Shown piece by piece: positions 46,022 through 58,393 of a stretch of DNA of 64,000 nucleotides. The position numbers and the translations under genes are program-made. The notes under the pieces were generated by a model. That model worked only from the letters and a program-made list of their open reading frames with translations, ran no database searches and was not told the origin of the DNA. The stretch comes from Lathyrus oleraceus (lineage: Eukaryota; Streptophyta; Magnoliopsida; Fabales; Fabaceae): positions 415,784,031-415,848,030 of the forward strand of contig NC_066583.1 of assembly GCF_024323335.1 (NCBI RefSeq), in the 5' to 3' direction. How positions within the stretch are numbered: the stretch's first letter is position 1; each line of letters starts with the position of its first letter.

Positions 46022-46179
46022 GGAAATCGATTTCCACATCCTGGGAAATTGATTTCCTTACTTCCAGTAGCCAAAAAAACTTTTTTCATGATGGAAATTA
46101 ATTTCCTCGCTTCCAGTAGCCAAAAAAGGCATTTCTGGGTGATGGAAATCGATTTCCATGTTTTGGGAAACCGATTACC
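46022..46179 (+). promoter_or_regulatory. Cluster of 14-bp palindromes in U3 of C
   Basis: GGAAATCGATTTCC occurs at 46022-46035 and 46143-46156, and the related perfect palindrome GGAAATTAATTTCC at 46093-46106. Weaker forms lie at 46044-46057 and 46166-46179. CAGTAGCCAAAA follows three of the blocks. The cluster is about 310-470 bp before the TATA box, as expected for a transcription-factor array; function is inferred. Confidence 0.55.
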
Positions 46180-46488
46180 CCTGGGACAGTAGCCAAAATA
46201 CTGCATTTTTCAATAGTAATGCAACATCCTTTGCACTCCAAACTAGTTCCAATGCTTGCATCAATACACATAGAAACTTTCACTCATTTATGCAACAATT
46301 AACAATATCATTCATGCATTGAACCAATCTCTTGACACTTCAATTCACCAAACTTCTCAACATTTTTGAGTTACTCATAACAGTCCCAACTAACTCTAAA
46401 CCACTTCAACTAACTCCAAGCCTCATTTAACTAATTCCAAACCTCACAAAACTAACTCCAAACCTCCATTTGATCCAAACCTATAACC

Positions 46489-46496
46489 TATATAAA
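46489..46496 (+). promoter_or_regulatory. TATA box, LTR of C
   Basis: TATATAAA in CCTATATAAACACACC, followed by a C/A- and CT-rich stretch typical of plant start regions. Confidence 0.65.
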
Positions 46497-48060
46497 CACA
46501 CCACTCTCGCTACACCAAAAATATCAGAACTTAATCATTCTCTCAAATTACTCATTACAAATTCATCTTTTCTCCTCTCACATCATCTTATCCAATTCCT
46601 CTCCCAACACCAAAGCTCAAATCACCATTGGAGCAAGCTTCACATTTAAGTTTGTTATCAATTGAGCTAAACCTCTTGCATTCAACAATCATCCGTACAT
46701 TCATATAATCAACATCAACAACAATAATCCAATTCAAAAAATTTCAGAGTTGATTCATGAAGAGGAGGAGTTCATAGTAGAAGTAGAAGATTAAAGGTTC
46801 GAAGTAACATACCTCTGGTTTTCACTTCATCTTCTTCATCTTCATCACCTTCAAATTTCAGTAAAGACAATCCTCCGTCTTGCAGGTCGGTAAAATTTAA
46901 TCCTTGCTTGTTTGTTGAATTTTTGATACCACAATGTATCTTGTGTAGTGGAGAATTAAAACCCCAAGGTTCGGTGGTTTGATTCTCCTCCATTCCCATT
47001 TAATTTTAGATTTTGTGCTCAAGGTTCTTGGCTTTAATGGCTCAATTTCCAGAATTGATTAACTTGTAATTAGAATAGATGAGATATTAGGTAGAAGAGG
47101 CTGAGAGGTATAAGAAAATGGTGTTTTTTCTTGATTTCGGCCAACTTTGCCGCCTCCAGCGCGGTGGTGCCGGAGCTTCGGTGGTGGTTCCATTTTGACA
47201 TGAGAATTGGAAGATGATGTGTAGAGAAGAAAGTGAGTTGCTGAATTTTTTCACATGTCCCTTTGCAAATTTTGTTGGGCTTAGTCATTAAGCCCAATAT
47301 TTTGCTTTCTACACCCCTATTTTGCTTAACAACATACTTGCTGAACCCAATTACACGTTTTTCTATTTGGGCTTATTCTGTTAGACCCAAGGCCCCCATT
47401 GCTGAACTCCGCATGCTATATTCAGGTTTTGCACCCCTTTCCTTGGGCTTGTTTTATGCTATGTGTTAGTTTTTCTTAATGGATTTAGTGTTATACTTTT
47501 CAGGAATGTTGATAATTAGTTTTAATTAGATTTTTAGGAAATTAGAACTAATTAGAGAGATCATAATTAATTGATTTTAATTGATTTTCATGAGTAGAAA
47601 TTGACTCAATATCAATATTCTTGTAAAATACCCATTTTTCCCCTTAAGGGTTTATTCTACTATTTTTAGACATATAAATGCATGTTTCTTTAGGATTAGA
47701 ACTTGAATTAGAATATTAAATAGTTTTAACAAATGCATGCTCCCTTAGGATTAGCTTGTGAATAATTCTAACGATTAGATTAGGCTAGTCATAATCTTTA
47801 AGTTAATTCAAACCCTCTGATTCAAATTGATCAAAAGCAATTTTGATCAATTAAATCCTTTGATCATGTATAACCCCACAATCCATTCAAGTGACTAAAA
47901 GTCACTTGATCACTTGATAGGATTAATTCTACCGTTGTGGATCTCCAAGCCACAAGTTAGACTCTCAATTATGGCATCCTGAGTCATACCAAGCAGCGAA
48001 TTATACAAGATAAATCAAAGGCCAACACTTGGTAAATACGATTCAAATTGTATGATAATA

Positions 48061-49902
48061 GCCTTAAGTAATAAGGAATGATGAGACAGAGTTTTTCCTA
48101 TCCTTGTCTAGAGTGACTTTGCGTACGGGGCATAGGCCCTAGCTATTCAAAGCGTTTGCCCTTATTCATAGACTTTAGTGCAATACGAATCGAATAAACT
48201 ACCATGTCTTCTTCATACAAAACAACATCAACATAAGGAGAAATAATGAAGATTCTTCCCAAACAAATTGTCAGTTATGATTAGTATCATACGCCATGAG
48301 CCTTAAGTAATAAGGAAAGATGAGATGGGGTTTCTTCTACCCTCGTATAGAGTAACTTTTCATACGGGGCGTAGACCCTAGCTATTCAAAGAGTTCGGCC
48401 TTATTTATAGACTTTAGTGTGATTCTTATCAATGAATTGTCAAGTCTCTTCATATTCAATCATAAATCATTTTTCTTTTTCCTCGTCAATCATCTTGTTT
48501 TTATCCCTAGTGTGCTGAACTATGAAAGCTCTGATTTCCGTATTGCACTATAAGGATACGTAGGAAGGAGAACTCAGATTCTTCACGAGCTACCCTATTT
48601 AAAATAATTCATTCTTCATTCATTAATCAATACCATCTTTTTGATATCAAATATACTTCTCCATGGACTCCTTGTACATCCTTTTACGACAATATAGCGG
48701 TAGTCCACCTCATGAATCGAGTGCTGTTTGGATCTTCCCCAAACAATTAATTCATTTTTGTGTGGGTAAAACATCGGTTTGCTCTTCGATTTAGAGTCTA
48801 TCTCGTTCATTGATCCAAGATACCATTCAATCTTTGATCTCGAACTGTTTGTTCCCCGGAAAGTGATACACTTTTCCCTGTACTACAATACTACTATCAT
48901 TCCTTGAAGTGGTGTTTGTCTTGTAAGGCCTTGTTGCTTAGACGAATATCTCTCTCTCTTTGTTCCATGGCAGTTAACCTCTAAAATTGGGTTTGTATTT
49001 AAGGCCATGTTGCTTAGACAAATACCTCTTGATACCATTCAGTTAGTGCAAGTTATACTTTTCATCACTTATCTCTCTCTTTTTTCTCGTGGTTCCACAA
49101 ACTACGATTGCTCTGACTTTCTCATTGTATAGTGAGAATATGTAGGCACGAGGATGTGAATCCTTGGCAAGCATAACCCTAATTATTCTCCATTCCGCCT
49201 TAGGGCACCATTATCTACCTTCGATTATAAATCGTTCACCCTAGTGACACATCGTTTCTTTGAAGTCAAAATACATTTTTCTTTGGAATTCAATATATAC
49301 CCTTTTAGGATGATATAGCGGCAATATGCATTTATACCTAGAGTTGTTTGGATCGTCCCCATACATTTATTTCCATTTTTTAGGATAGGACGTCGTTTTC
49401 CTCTATGGTACAAATCTCATTTATGCTATGGATTCTAATACACCTTTACCTTTGGTTTCAAACTACACCTCTTCAGCATCTTTTTGCCAAATATTCATTT
49501 ATGTGACTTTGGTCATTCATTTCGTTCATATCCATGATACATTCATATACTAACTTCATTCATTTCACATGGTATACCTGTTATTTTTGAGCCAAATACA
49601 ATATCCTTTTGTGCTCCATCTTGCGTCACCTTGTGAACCAAGAGTCGTTTGGATCATACCTAGATATTTAATTCGCCTTGTTGTTGGCCATACCATATAG
49701 CGACAGCCATGCTAGTCCACATATCGGTTAAAGCCTGTTTACTCTTGGATTTACACTTCCATCCTTTATTGGAGTTCGAATCATACAATCCTTTGGTTCA
49801 GACCATACTTTGATCATCTTCCATTCACCTCCCACCATTAGTTCTTTGAACTACGGAGCTATGAATTCCTCATTGCATAATGAGGATACATAGGCATGAG
49901 GG
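48061..49902 (+). repeat. Internal duplications in LTR of C
   Basis: A block of about 120 bp starting GCCTTAAGTAATAAGGAA occurs at 48061 and 48300 (239 bp apart). A second module with GAACTACG..CTCTGA, a TCATTG..ATGA stem and GATACGTAGGCA occurs at 48516-48570, 49099-49153 and 49848-49902. Each module is preceded or followed by an ATATAGCGGYA / GTTTGGATC block. A single copy of the module lies in A's LTR at 40426-40475. Confidence 0.75.
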
Positions 49903-50200
49903 TCCCATCCTCACCGAGAACTTTATCTATTTCTTTTTCTTTCCCTTATTCTTTTGTGAGTAAACTTTAGATAACACCTATTCGAGCAAGATCAATCAAA
50001 ATGGTTCCCTTGGAGTACCATGGATGTTAGGGATGCTAATACCTTCCCCTTGCATAACCGACTTCCTCACCCAACATATCTCTTTCCCCTGGGTTTTATC
50101 AATGTTTTCCCTTTCCTTCGGGAATAAATAAAGTCCGATGGCGACTCTGTTGTATGTTCGAGCGTGCGATACATTCGGGTATATTTCCGCTAGCTTCAGC

Positions 50201-50218
50201 TAGAGACTCTGCTGGGGA
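50201..50218 (+). other. Primer binding site of C, decayed
   Basis: TAGAGACTCTGCTGGGGA matches B's PBS at 15 of 18 positions, with all changes at its 5' end, the part that would pair with the tRNA CCA. Confidence 0.75.
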
Positions 50219-50719
50219 ATTTTCTTCTTTGAGCATTTCCTAGTCGTTGAAAGGAGTCGAGCCTATTTATGGTTCTTCCTCGCTAGTTTTAGATTTTTAT
50301 CTTTATACCTTTACATTATTCTCCATTATGGTTAACATGAGACTTCACACCTAAAGTAGATCCTTTTGGGAGCATCACTGTCTGGCGAGTCATTCGTCTA
50401 AGACAATGGTATCTCAAAATGGGTCGTTGACTCTAGGGACCTTTTAGGATCACCCTTTGAGGATAATACATACCTATGAGGGGGATATGGGTTTTTTTTT
50501 GTAGGAAACCAAGACCCTTTATACCCGTTTTCTTGTGTATACGTCGGACCTTTGAACTTGCAACGAACAAAATATACAATTTATCCAGAATATGCCAGAA
50601 TTCTAATATCTTGCCACAATTGCATCATATAACATCATTGCATCATAATGTTAATTCTTCTTGGTACATTTTCATTTTTTAGGGACCTGCAGTTGTCAGT
50701 TGCTATTGTCGACTCAGTT
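50219..50719 (+). other. Leader of element C
   Basis: Non-coding. A T-rich stretch ending in TTTTTTAG (AG at 50681-50682) is an acceptor candidate 37 nt before the ORF1 ATG. I see no clear donor and no other structure. Confidence 0.4.
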
Positions 50720-52438
50720 ATGGAAAAGACAGACAGAAGAAACACGTACCAATACAAGTTAAGAGACTCCAAGTTTGATGAACTGAGGAACATCAGTGAA
50801 TTTTTGGTTGAAGATTACATGGTAGCCTTCAAGAAAGCTTATGGTAATATGTTGGGAGTCCTATCTACTAGAGAAGACGCAAGATTGATATTCACGTTTG
50901 CACAGTTCTACAACCCTACATTACACTGTTTCACATTTAGGACTTTCTTCTAGATTCCACGTTGGAAGAATTTACCCACTTGCTCTAGTTTCCTGTTAAG
51001 AACCAAGCCCCTTACATGAATGAAGATAACTTCCCAGATTCTTCAGAGATAGCACAAGTATTTCACATCAAGAATGATTTGATTGAGTCCAGTTTCCGAG
51101 TTAAGGGTAATACTAAGGGCCTTCCGTCTAAGTTCTTATTTGAGAAAGCCACTGTATTTGCCAACAGTGGAAGTTGGGACACCTTATATGCTAGCTTTGC
51201 ACTACTCATATATGGTCTATTTTTATTCCCGAGCATCGAAGGTTTCATTGATAACGTCACCATCACCATCTTCATTTTTTATAACTTAGTTCCTACACTA
51301 CTCGTTGATGTTTTCTTCTCTTTCCATTGGAGAAACATGAAGAAGGGTGGAACTATCAATTGTTGTATTCCTCTACTTCACAAGTTGATCATGACCCACT
51401 TTCCGAAGAGAGGACCATTTGTTGATAACGTGGGGGCATTGAATTGGTAACAAAGGTTGATGTCATTGGATGATGAAGACGTCATCTGGTACAACCATCA
51501 TTATATGGGTGTAGAACTTAACTTCCATCTGGTGAGTTTCTGAATGTTCCACTCATTGGTACTAAAGGGGGGGTGATCAAATATATCCTTGTTCTATCAC
51601 TGCGTCAGTTAGGGTATCCACTGAGGGAAAAACCCGAAGACTCACAACTGGAAGAACTACTTTTACCTGAAGGGGTCGAGAATCCGGATTTGATGAAGAA
51701 AGTACAGAGAGCCTGGGGTAAGATACATCATATTGGGAAGAAATAATTGGGAACACAAACGTGCATTGCAACAGTACCATATTCTACTTAGGTGAAGTCA
51801 AGAGCTAAGATGATTAAGTTGCCATACCCATGGGAACCTTCCACGAGTATCAAGACTATTGAACCACCTGTTGCAACCATTTCTGAAGTGGATCGTCTCA
51901 AAGAAACTGTCAAGAAGTTGGAGAAAGAGAACACCGGCCTCCGGACCAGTCTGGGAAAAGTCAACTCAGAAAGGGATGCCTTAAATACCAACCTTAGTTA
52001 GAAGAGAGAGCGATTTGACAAAGCAGATAGCGATATTCAAATTGAGCAGAATAAGAGAAGAAAGGTGGGGGAATCCTTGAAGGGAACTTTTGAGACCCTT
52101 ACAACTAAGAAGAAATAATTAGCTGAAGCTCAATACCACACATGAAAATTAGAGATTGATTACCAAAACCAACTCAAGAATCTGCAAGACCAATTAGAGA
52201 AGTTCCAGAAGGAGTTGAAGGAAGAGCAAAGTCTTGCCAATAAGCTAGAAGTATCTCTTTCATAATAATAGAGTGACCTTAATAAAAGGTTTGAGGATAT
52301 TCGATAACTGAAAGATCAAGCACATCGGAGTTTGGAAGATAGGAACCAACTGAAGGATGAAGTTACTCAGTGGGAGACCCACCGTCGTCACCTGCAGGTT
52401 CTCTTGGATCAGAAAGAGGCGTTTGTGCAAGATCTTTT
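50720..52438 (+). pseudogene. ORF1 of element C, 5' part
   Basis: It aligns with B's ORF1: MEKTDRRNTYQYKL start, ARLIFTFAQFYNPTLHCFTF, GLPSKFLFEKATVF, FALLIYGLFLFPSIEGFID, GGTINCCIPLLHKL. Stops occur at 50951-50953 and 51448-51450, with further frame changes in between and after. From about 51790 the sequence predicts a long coiled coil (DRLKETVKKLEKENTGLRT, NQLKNLQDQLEKFQKELKEE), longer than in B. The frame is cut at 52438 by element S and resumes at 62765. Confidence 0.85.
52434..52438 (+). repeat. Target-site duplication of S, left copy
   Basis: CTTTT stands immediately before the LTR start TGCTAGAAC and again at 62760-62764 immediately after the 3' LTR end. A 5-bp duplication is standard for copia integrase. 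Confidence 0.88.
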
Positions 52439-53517
52439 TGCTAGAACAAGATTTTGTGTCTACAATTCATCTCTAAGGTTTTGATGATAACAAAGGATGA
52501 AACAAATCGGTACCCTAACAAATTTATCTAAGTGTGCAGGACTCTAACATAAAAAGGATCAGAGAGAAAAACATCTGACATCATGCAATTCCATAATAGA
52601 CAGCTTAGAATAAATTGAAGCAGAGGCTCTGACTCCGAAGAAAAGAGAGCTTACAGAGTCTGATGGAAGAAGACTTGGACACTCTGAATCTGAAGAGTTC
52701 CATACAACCTATCTGATGATTTATACTCTAAAGAAGGATCTATAGAAAAACATATCAAGAACTTCTGAAGTAAATCTGCTCTCAGCAACTATCTAAAGTA
52801 TACACGCTGAACAAGAACATCTAAACTCCATGTACTCTGACTCAAGGTCAAATACAAATATTTAGCCATGAAGTTTTCTACTTTTGGTATGAATCTATAT
52901 TTGGAAGAGATTAAACACTGTCCAAAATTGCTATGGAAAGGACAACGAGATTAATGACATTAAAAGTCCATCATTGCCAAGATATTCAATATTGCCTCAG
53001 CTAACGGTCTCTTATTCAAATCTCTATATAAAGGCAGAATCATCATCATACATTACACGAAGAATATACACAAGAACACTGTAATCAAAAACTATATATT
53101 CTCTTTCATTCTTATTTAAATCTGTTCACACGAGTTGTTGCTCTAAGTGTGAAACATTTCAGTTCTCATATTGTGCTACTACTGCTTACCTAGAAGCACT
53201 GAAAACTTCATTGTATTTTCAAATAGTTGTTGAATATTTCCTCACGTGATTTGTGAAGTTTGTAAACTTGAGAGGGATAAGAGATCGTTATTCTCTTAGA
53301 TGCTTTTTGTTGTAATCTTTCAAGATTGGTGGATTAAGTCCTTGTTTAAGGCGAAATCAACTTGGCCGGCTGGACTGGAGTATCTATGAATTTCAAGCGA
53401 ACCAGGATAAACTTCTGTGTTGATAGTCGTATCTTTCGTGTGTGTTCTATTTGTAAAAGTTTCTATTATCTGTGAAAACAATTCAAACCCCCCTTTCTTG
53501 TTTTTCTCTACCTTCAG
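52439..53517 (+). repeat. 5' LTR of S
   Basis: Starts TGCTAGAACAAG and ends CTACCTTCA, 1,079 bp. TATA box TATATAAA is at 53025-53032. Confidence 0.92.
53025..53032 (+). promoter_or_regulatory. TATA box in 5' LTR of S
   Basis: TATATAAA followed by GGCAGAATCATC, also kept in the 3' LTR at 62268-62275. Confidence 0.7.
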
Positions 53518-53519
53518 TT

Positions 53520-53531
53520 GGTATCAGAGCT
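53520..53531 (+). other. Primer binding site of S
   Basis: TGGTATCAGAGC, the standard plant copia site complementary to initiator tRNA-Met, 2 nt after the LTR. Confidence 0.92.
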
Positions 53532-53600
53532 TTGTCTCTATTATTGATTTTCTAATGAAAACCTTAACAATGTAGAAAGATCTAGCGTGAGAAAAACACT

Positions 53601-54680
53601 ATGGCTAACACAAATGAAAGAGAAACTACAATGCCAAGCCTCCCGTGTTTAATGGAGAAAAGTTTGATTATTGGAAAGATAGAATTGAAAGTTTCTTTTT
53701 GGGTTATGACGCCGACCTATGGGACATAGTTACAGTTGGATATGTTCCACCGGTATCTAATGCTGGTATTGCTATTGCCAAAAATAAAATGACTGATGAT
53801 CAGAAGCGTGATTGCAAAAATCACCACAAAGCAAGAACAATATTGTTGAATGTCATATCCTACAATGAATATGAAAAAGATCACCAACACGAAAACTGCT
53901 AAAGAAATACTTGACTCCCTAAAGATGACCCATGAAGGCAACTCTCAAATCAAAGAGACAAAGGCACCGACTCTAATTCAAAAATATGAAGCCTTCAAGA
54001 TGGAGGACGATGAAGCTATAGAGGTAATGTTTTCTAGATTTCAAACATTAATTGCAGGACTCAAGGTTCTGGACAAGGGCTACACAACTGCAGATCATGT
54101 CAAAAAGATTGTCAGAAGCTTGCCAAAGAAGTGGAGACCTATGGTCACTGTCTTAAAACTATCAAAAGATCTGAACATCATAGGCTTGGAAGAACTCGTC
54201 AGCTCCCTTAGGAGTCATGAGATAGAACTTGAGGAAGACGAGCCCCAAAAGAAAAGAAAATCTGTGGCGTAAAATTCTAAATCTGAGAGATGCAAACGAG
54301 AAAGGAACAAAGTTCTCCAAGTTGAAGAAGAAGAAAATGATGACTCCGAAAAGGATGATTCTGATGACGAAGAAGAGTTATCTCTCTTAACTAGAAGAGT
54401 CAAATAACTTTGGAGAAAAAGGAATAACAACTTCAGAAGACCAAGACATAAGGGAGATCGCTCATAATCAACTTCTAGAGGAAAACTAAACAAAGAGGTA
54501 ACATGCTATGAATGTAAAGATCCAGGTCATTATAGAAACGAATGCCCAAAGCTCAAGAAAGACAACCCCAGAAAAAAAGGATTCAAGAAAAATTCCTTTA
54601 AAACTAAGAAGGGACTCATGGCCACGTGGGATGACTTTGAATCAAATGCCACAGAATCAGACTCTGAAGAAGAATAGGCA
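53601..54680 (+). pseudogene. Gag of S
   Basis: The likely ATG is 53601, with a frameshift by about 53645 into the FNGEKFDYWKDRIESFF segment typical of copia gag. A further shift lies near 53880 before TAKEILDSLKMTHEGN. The UBN2-type gag region runs to HEIELEEDEPQKKRK with TAA at 54270-54272. The zinc knuckle CYECKDPGHYRNEC (CX2CX4HX4C) lies at 54504-54545, in a different frame segment. Gag packages the RNA; this copy cannot. Confidence 0.85.
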
Positions 54681-57600
54681 AATGTGACATTCATGGCTAC
54701 CATATCTGGAGGTTTATGAGAAAGAGAATCTGATCCTGAAGAGGTATTTTCTGATCTTTCTCACTTTGACCTTGAATCTTGTTTATCTGAATCTCTAGAC
54801 TCATATCAGAAACTTTGACAAAAATTCAAGGCTTTAAAGAAAGTCCTTGAAGAAACCATTGATGAATGTGATAAGCTTGAGATGAAAGTTTTTGAATTAA
54901 AAGACAACATTCTGGTTTTGGAAAGAGAAAAAGAATCTTCAACTAAACAATGTTTAAAACTTGAAGATACATTATCTCAAGCCCCAAAAACTTCTAACAC
55001 AATCATATATAAATATGAAAAAGCATTTCAAAAGTTTCTGAAAAATGGGCTAGAAAGAGGTAGAATGGCTTCTATGATTTATGGAGTTAGTCAGAATAAG
55101 AAAAGAGGAATAGGATATGACTCTCATGAAGACGAGCAAATACCTTCTGCAGATGATAAACCTAAATCCCATTTTTCTTATCACTACACACATGCACAAA
55201 CGCAAAATTTTACTAATACCAGAAAACCCAAAGTTTCAAGAAACTTTGGGAGAACTAATCACAAAGGACCCAAAACATTTTGGGTACCAAAGGATAAAAT
55301 GTTCTATGTTACAGATATCCTATGCAGCAGAGTTAAGACACCAATCATGGTTCCTGGACTTTGGATGCTCGCGACACATGACGGGAAGAAAGCATATGTT
55401 ACAAAGATTGGAACTTAAAGATGCTGACTTTGTACACTTTAGAGGAAATCAGAAAGGAAGAATCAGAGGCTCCGCAACAATTGGTAATGGATCTCTTCCC
55501 TCTATCTCTGTTGTTCTTCATGTAGAAGGATTAATTCATAACCTGTTATCCATAAGTCAAATAAATGATAACGGTTATGATATAATCTTCAATCAAAAAA
55601 CCTACAAAGCAATTAATCAGAACAATGAAATAGTTCTTTTCACTGGCAAGAGGAAAAACAACATTTATAAAATTAATCTTTAAGGTCTAAAAGATCAAAA
55701 TGTAAAATGTTTAATGTCTGTAAATGTAGAGCAATGGGTATGCAATAAACGCTTGGGTCACATTAGTATGAGAAGGATTTCTCAGCTAAATAAACTCGAG
55801 TTAGTCAGAGGTATACCTAAAATGAAGTTTTCTTCAGATGCTCTTTGTGAGGCATGCCAGAAAGTTAAATTTTCAAAAACTTCTTTTAAAAATAAAAAGG
55901 TTGTTTGTACCTCTAAGCCTATGGAACTCCTTCACATTGACCTGTTTGGACCTGTTAAGACAGCTTCAATCAATGGAAATAAGAATAGACTGGTCACTGT
56001 TGATGATCATAGTTGTTGGACATGGGTAAAATTTCTAAAGCACAAGAATGAGTCACACTCTGTATTCACCAGTTTCTGTTCAAAAGTGCAAAACGAACTT
56101 GACTCTAAAATCATCAGAGTTAGGAGTGATCATGGTGGCGAATTCGAAAATAAGTTTTTTGAGGAACTTTTTGATTCAAATGCAATATCCCATGATTTCT
56201 CATGTCCTATAACTCCACAACAAAGTGGGGTTGTAGAAAGGAAGAATAGGACCCTCCAAGAAATGGCCAGAACCATGATCAATGAAACAAATGTGGCTAA
56301 GCACTTTTGGGCTGAAGCAATAAATACAATGTGCTATATTCAGAATAGAATCTTTGTAAGACCTATTCTGGAGAAGACTCCTTATGAACTGTGTAAGGGA
56401 AGAAAACCCAACATTTCTTATTTTCATCCCTTTGGATGCTCTTGTTTTAACCTTAACACTAAAGAACATCTGAACAAGTTTGATTCAAAAGCATAAAAAG
56501 GTATTATGTTAGGATACTCAGAGCGTTGTAAGGGCTACAGAGTATACAATACAGGAACTAAAATTGTGGAAGAATCAATGCATGTCAGATTTGATGATAA
56601 GCTTGACTCTAAAAAGTCAAAGCTAGTTGAAAAACTTGCAGATCTGGAGATAACACTTGCAGGTTCTGATGAAAAGAATAAAGAATCTGAGGAAACTGAA
56701 AGGAAAAACCTAGAAATAACTAAAATCTCAACTATACAGAAAAGATCAAGAAATCGTCCAACCGTCTCTGAAGAATTGATTCTGGGAAACAAGGATGAAT
56801 CTGTCAGAAAAAGTTCTACATTCAAAGTGTCTGAGGAAACCCCTCTGGGATTAGTGTATCTGATAGAGCCTACATCTTGTGATGAGGCACTTCAAGATAA
56901 TGACTGGATCCTGGCAATGGAGGAAGAACTTGATCAATTTGCAAAGAACGACGTCTGGGATCTGGTACCAAAGCCAAAAGGAACCGACATCATTGGAACA
57001 AAATGGGTGTTCAAAAACAAACTAAGTGAAAAAGGAGAAGTAGTTAGAAACAAGGCACAACTGGTAGCACAAGGTTATAGTCAACAAGAAGGCACTTACT
57101 ACAACGAAACCTTTGCTCTAGTCGCCAGGTTAGAATCTATTTGTTTGCTTGTATCATTTGCTTTAAATCTTTCCATCAAACTATACCAAATGGATGTCAA
57201 GAGCGCATATTTGAATGGTTATATCTCTAAAGAAGTATATGTTCACCAACCTCCAGGTTTTGAAAACTCTAAATTTCCAAAACACATTTTTAAACTGAAT
57301 TTTTTTTGTATGGTCTAAAACAAGCTCCTAGAGCTTGGTATGAAAGATTAAGCACCTTTCTTATGGAACATGATTTTATTAGAGGCAAAGTTGATTCTAC
57401 ACTCTTATGTAAAAACAGCTGAAATGATCTCATGATATGTCAGATATACGTTGATGATATAATTTTTGGTTCAGCTAACCCCTCTATTTGTCAAGAATTC
57501 TCTGAGTTAATGCAGGCAGAATTTGAAATGAGTTTGATGCAAGAACTAAAATTATTTCTGGGAATTCAAATCAACCATACTTCAGAAGCCACATACGTAT

Positions 57601-58393
57601 ATCAAAGAAAATACATAAAAGACATTCTGAAAAAATTTGAAATGTCAGAAAGAAAACCAACAAAGACTCTCATGCACCCTACCTGCATTCTGGAAAAAGA
57701 AGAAGTAATTCAAAATGTTTGTCAGAAGCTCTATCATGGTATGATAGGCTCTCTTCTCTATCTTACGGCTACACGGCCAGATATTCTCTTCAGCTTTTGT
57801 CTATGTGCCAAGTTCCAATCAGATCCAAAGGAACCTCATCTAATAGCAGTTAAGAGAATCTTAAGGTATCTGAAAGGAACACCTAACCTTGGCCTGATGT
57901 ATGAGAAAACATCATAGTATAGGCTCTCTGGATATTGTGATGCAGATTATGCCAAAGAGAGATTGGAACGAAAATGCACATCTGGAAACTATCAATTTCT
58001 GGGAAACAATCTTATATCTTAGGCTAGCAAAAGACAGTCAACCATTGCACTCTCTACTCCAGAAGCATAATATATCTCAGCCTCGTTATGCACTACTCAG
58101 ATGCTTTGGATGAAGAATAAACTAGAAGATCTTCAGATATATGAGAGTAAGATTCCTATCTTTTGTGACAATATTGCTGCCATATGCTTAAGTAAGAACC
58201 CTATTCTGCATTCCAGAGCAAAGCACATAGAAATAAAACATCATTTTATCAGAGACTATGTTCAGAAAGGGGAAATTTCTTTAAAATTCATAAATACAGA
58301 CATCAATGGGCTGATATCTTCACAAAACCCATTGCTGAAGATAGATTCTCATTCATTCTGAAACATTTAAACATGGAAAATTGCCCAGAATGA
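54681..58393 (+). pseudogene. Pol of S: protease, integrase, RT, RNase H
   Basis: Domains lie in copia order. The protease site reads LDFGCSRHMTG (Asp 55357-55359), where the family has Ser or Thr after Asp. Integrase follows with RLGHISMRRISQL, CEACQ, LLHIDLFGP, VRSDHGGEFEN and GVVERKNRTLQEMAR. RT has TKWVFKNKL, YQMDVKSAYLNG and YVDD (57447-57458), then RNase H with GYCDADYA and SRAKHIEIKHHFIRD to TGA 58391-58393. The main frame from 55117 to about 57300 is broken by stops at 55681-55683 and 56494-56496. A frameshift near 57300 and further stops near 57420 and 57915 follow. Confidence 0.9.

Larger units (their letters stand above)
45098..50198 (+). repeat. 5' LTR of element C
   Basis: Starts TGTTGTACC in the RT scrap and ends GCTAGCTTCA just before the PBS, 5,101 bp. 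It has a palindrome cluster, a TATA box at 46489, internal duplications (48061-49902) and the shared end module (GGATGCTAATACCTT at 50031, AATAAA and TGGCGACTCT near 50125-50148). No gene seen. Confidence 0.82.

Noticed and set aside
54215..54493. Ser/Phe-rich minus-strand frame
   Set aside because: Antisense shadow of the acidic, Lys-rich gag linker of S.
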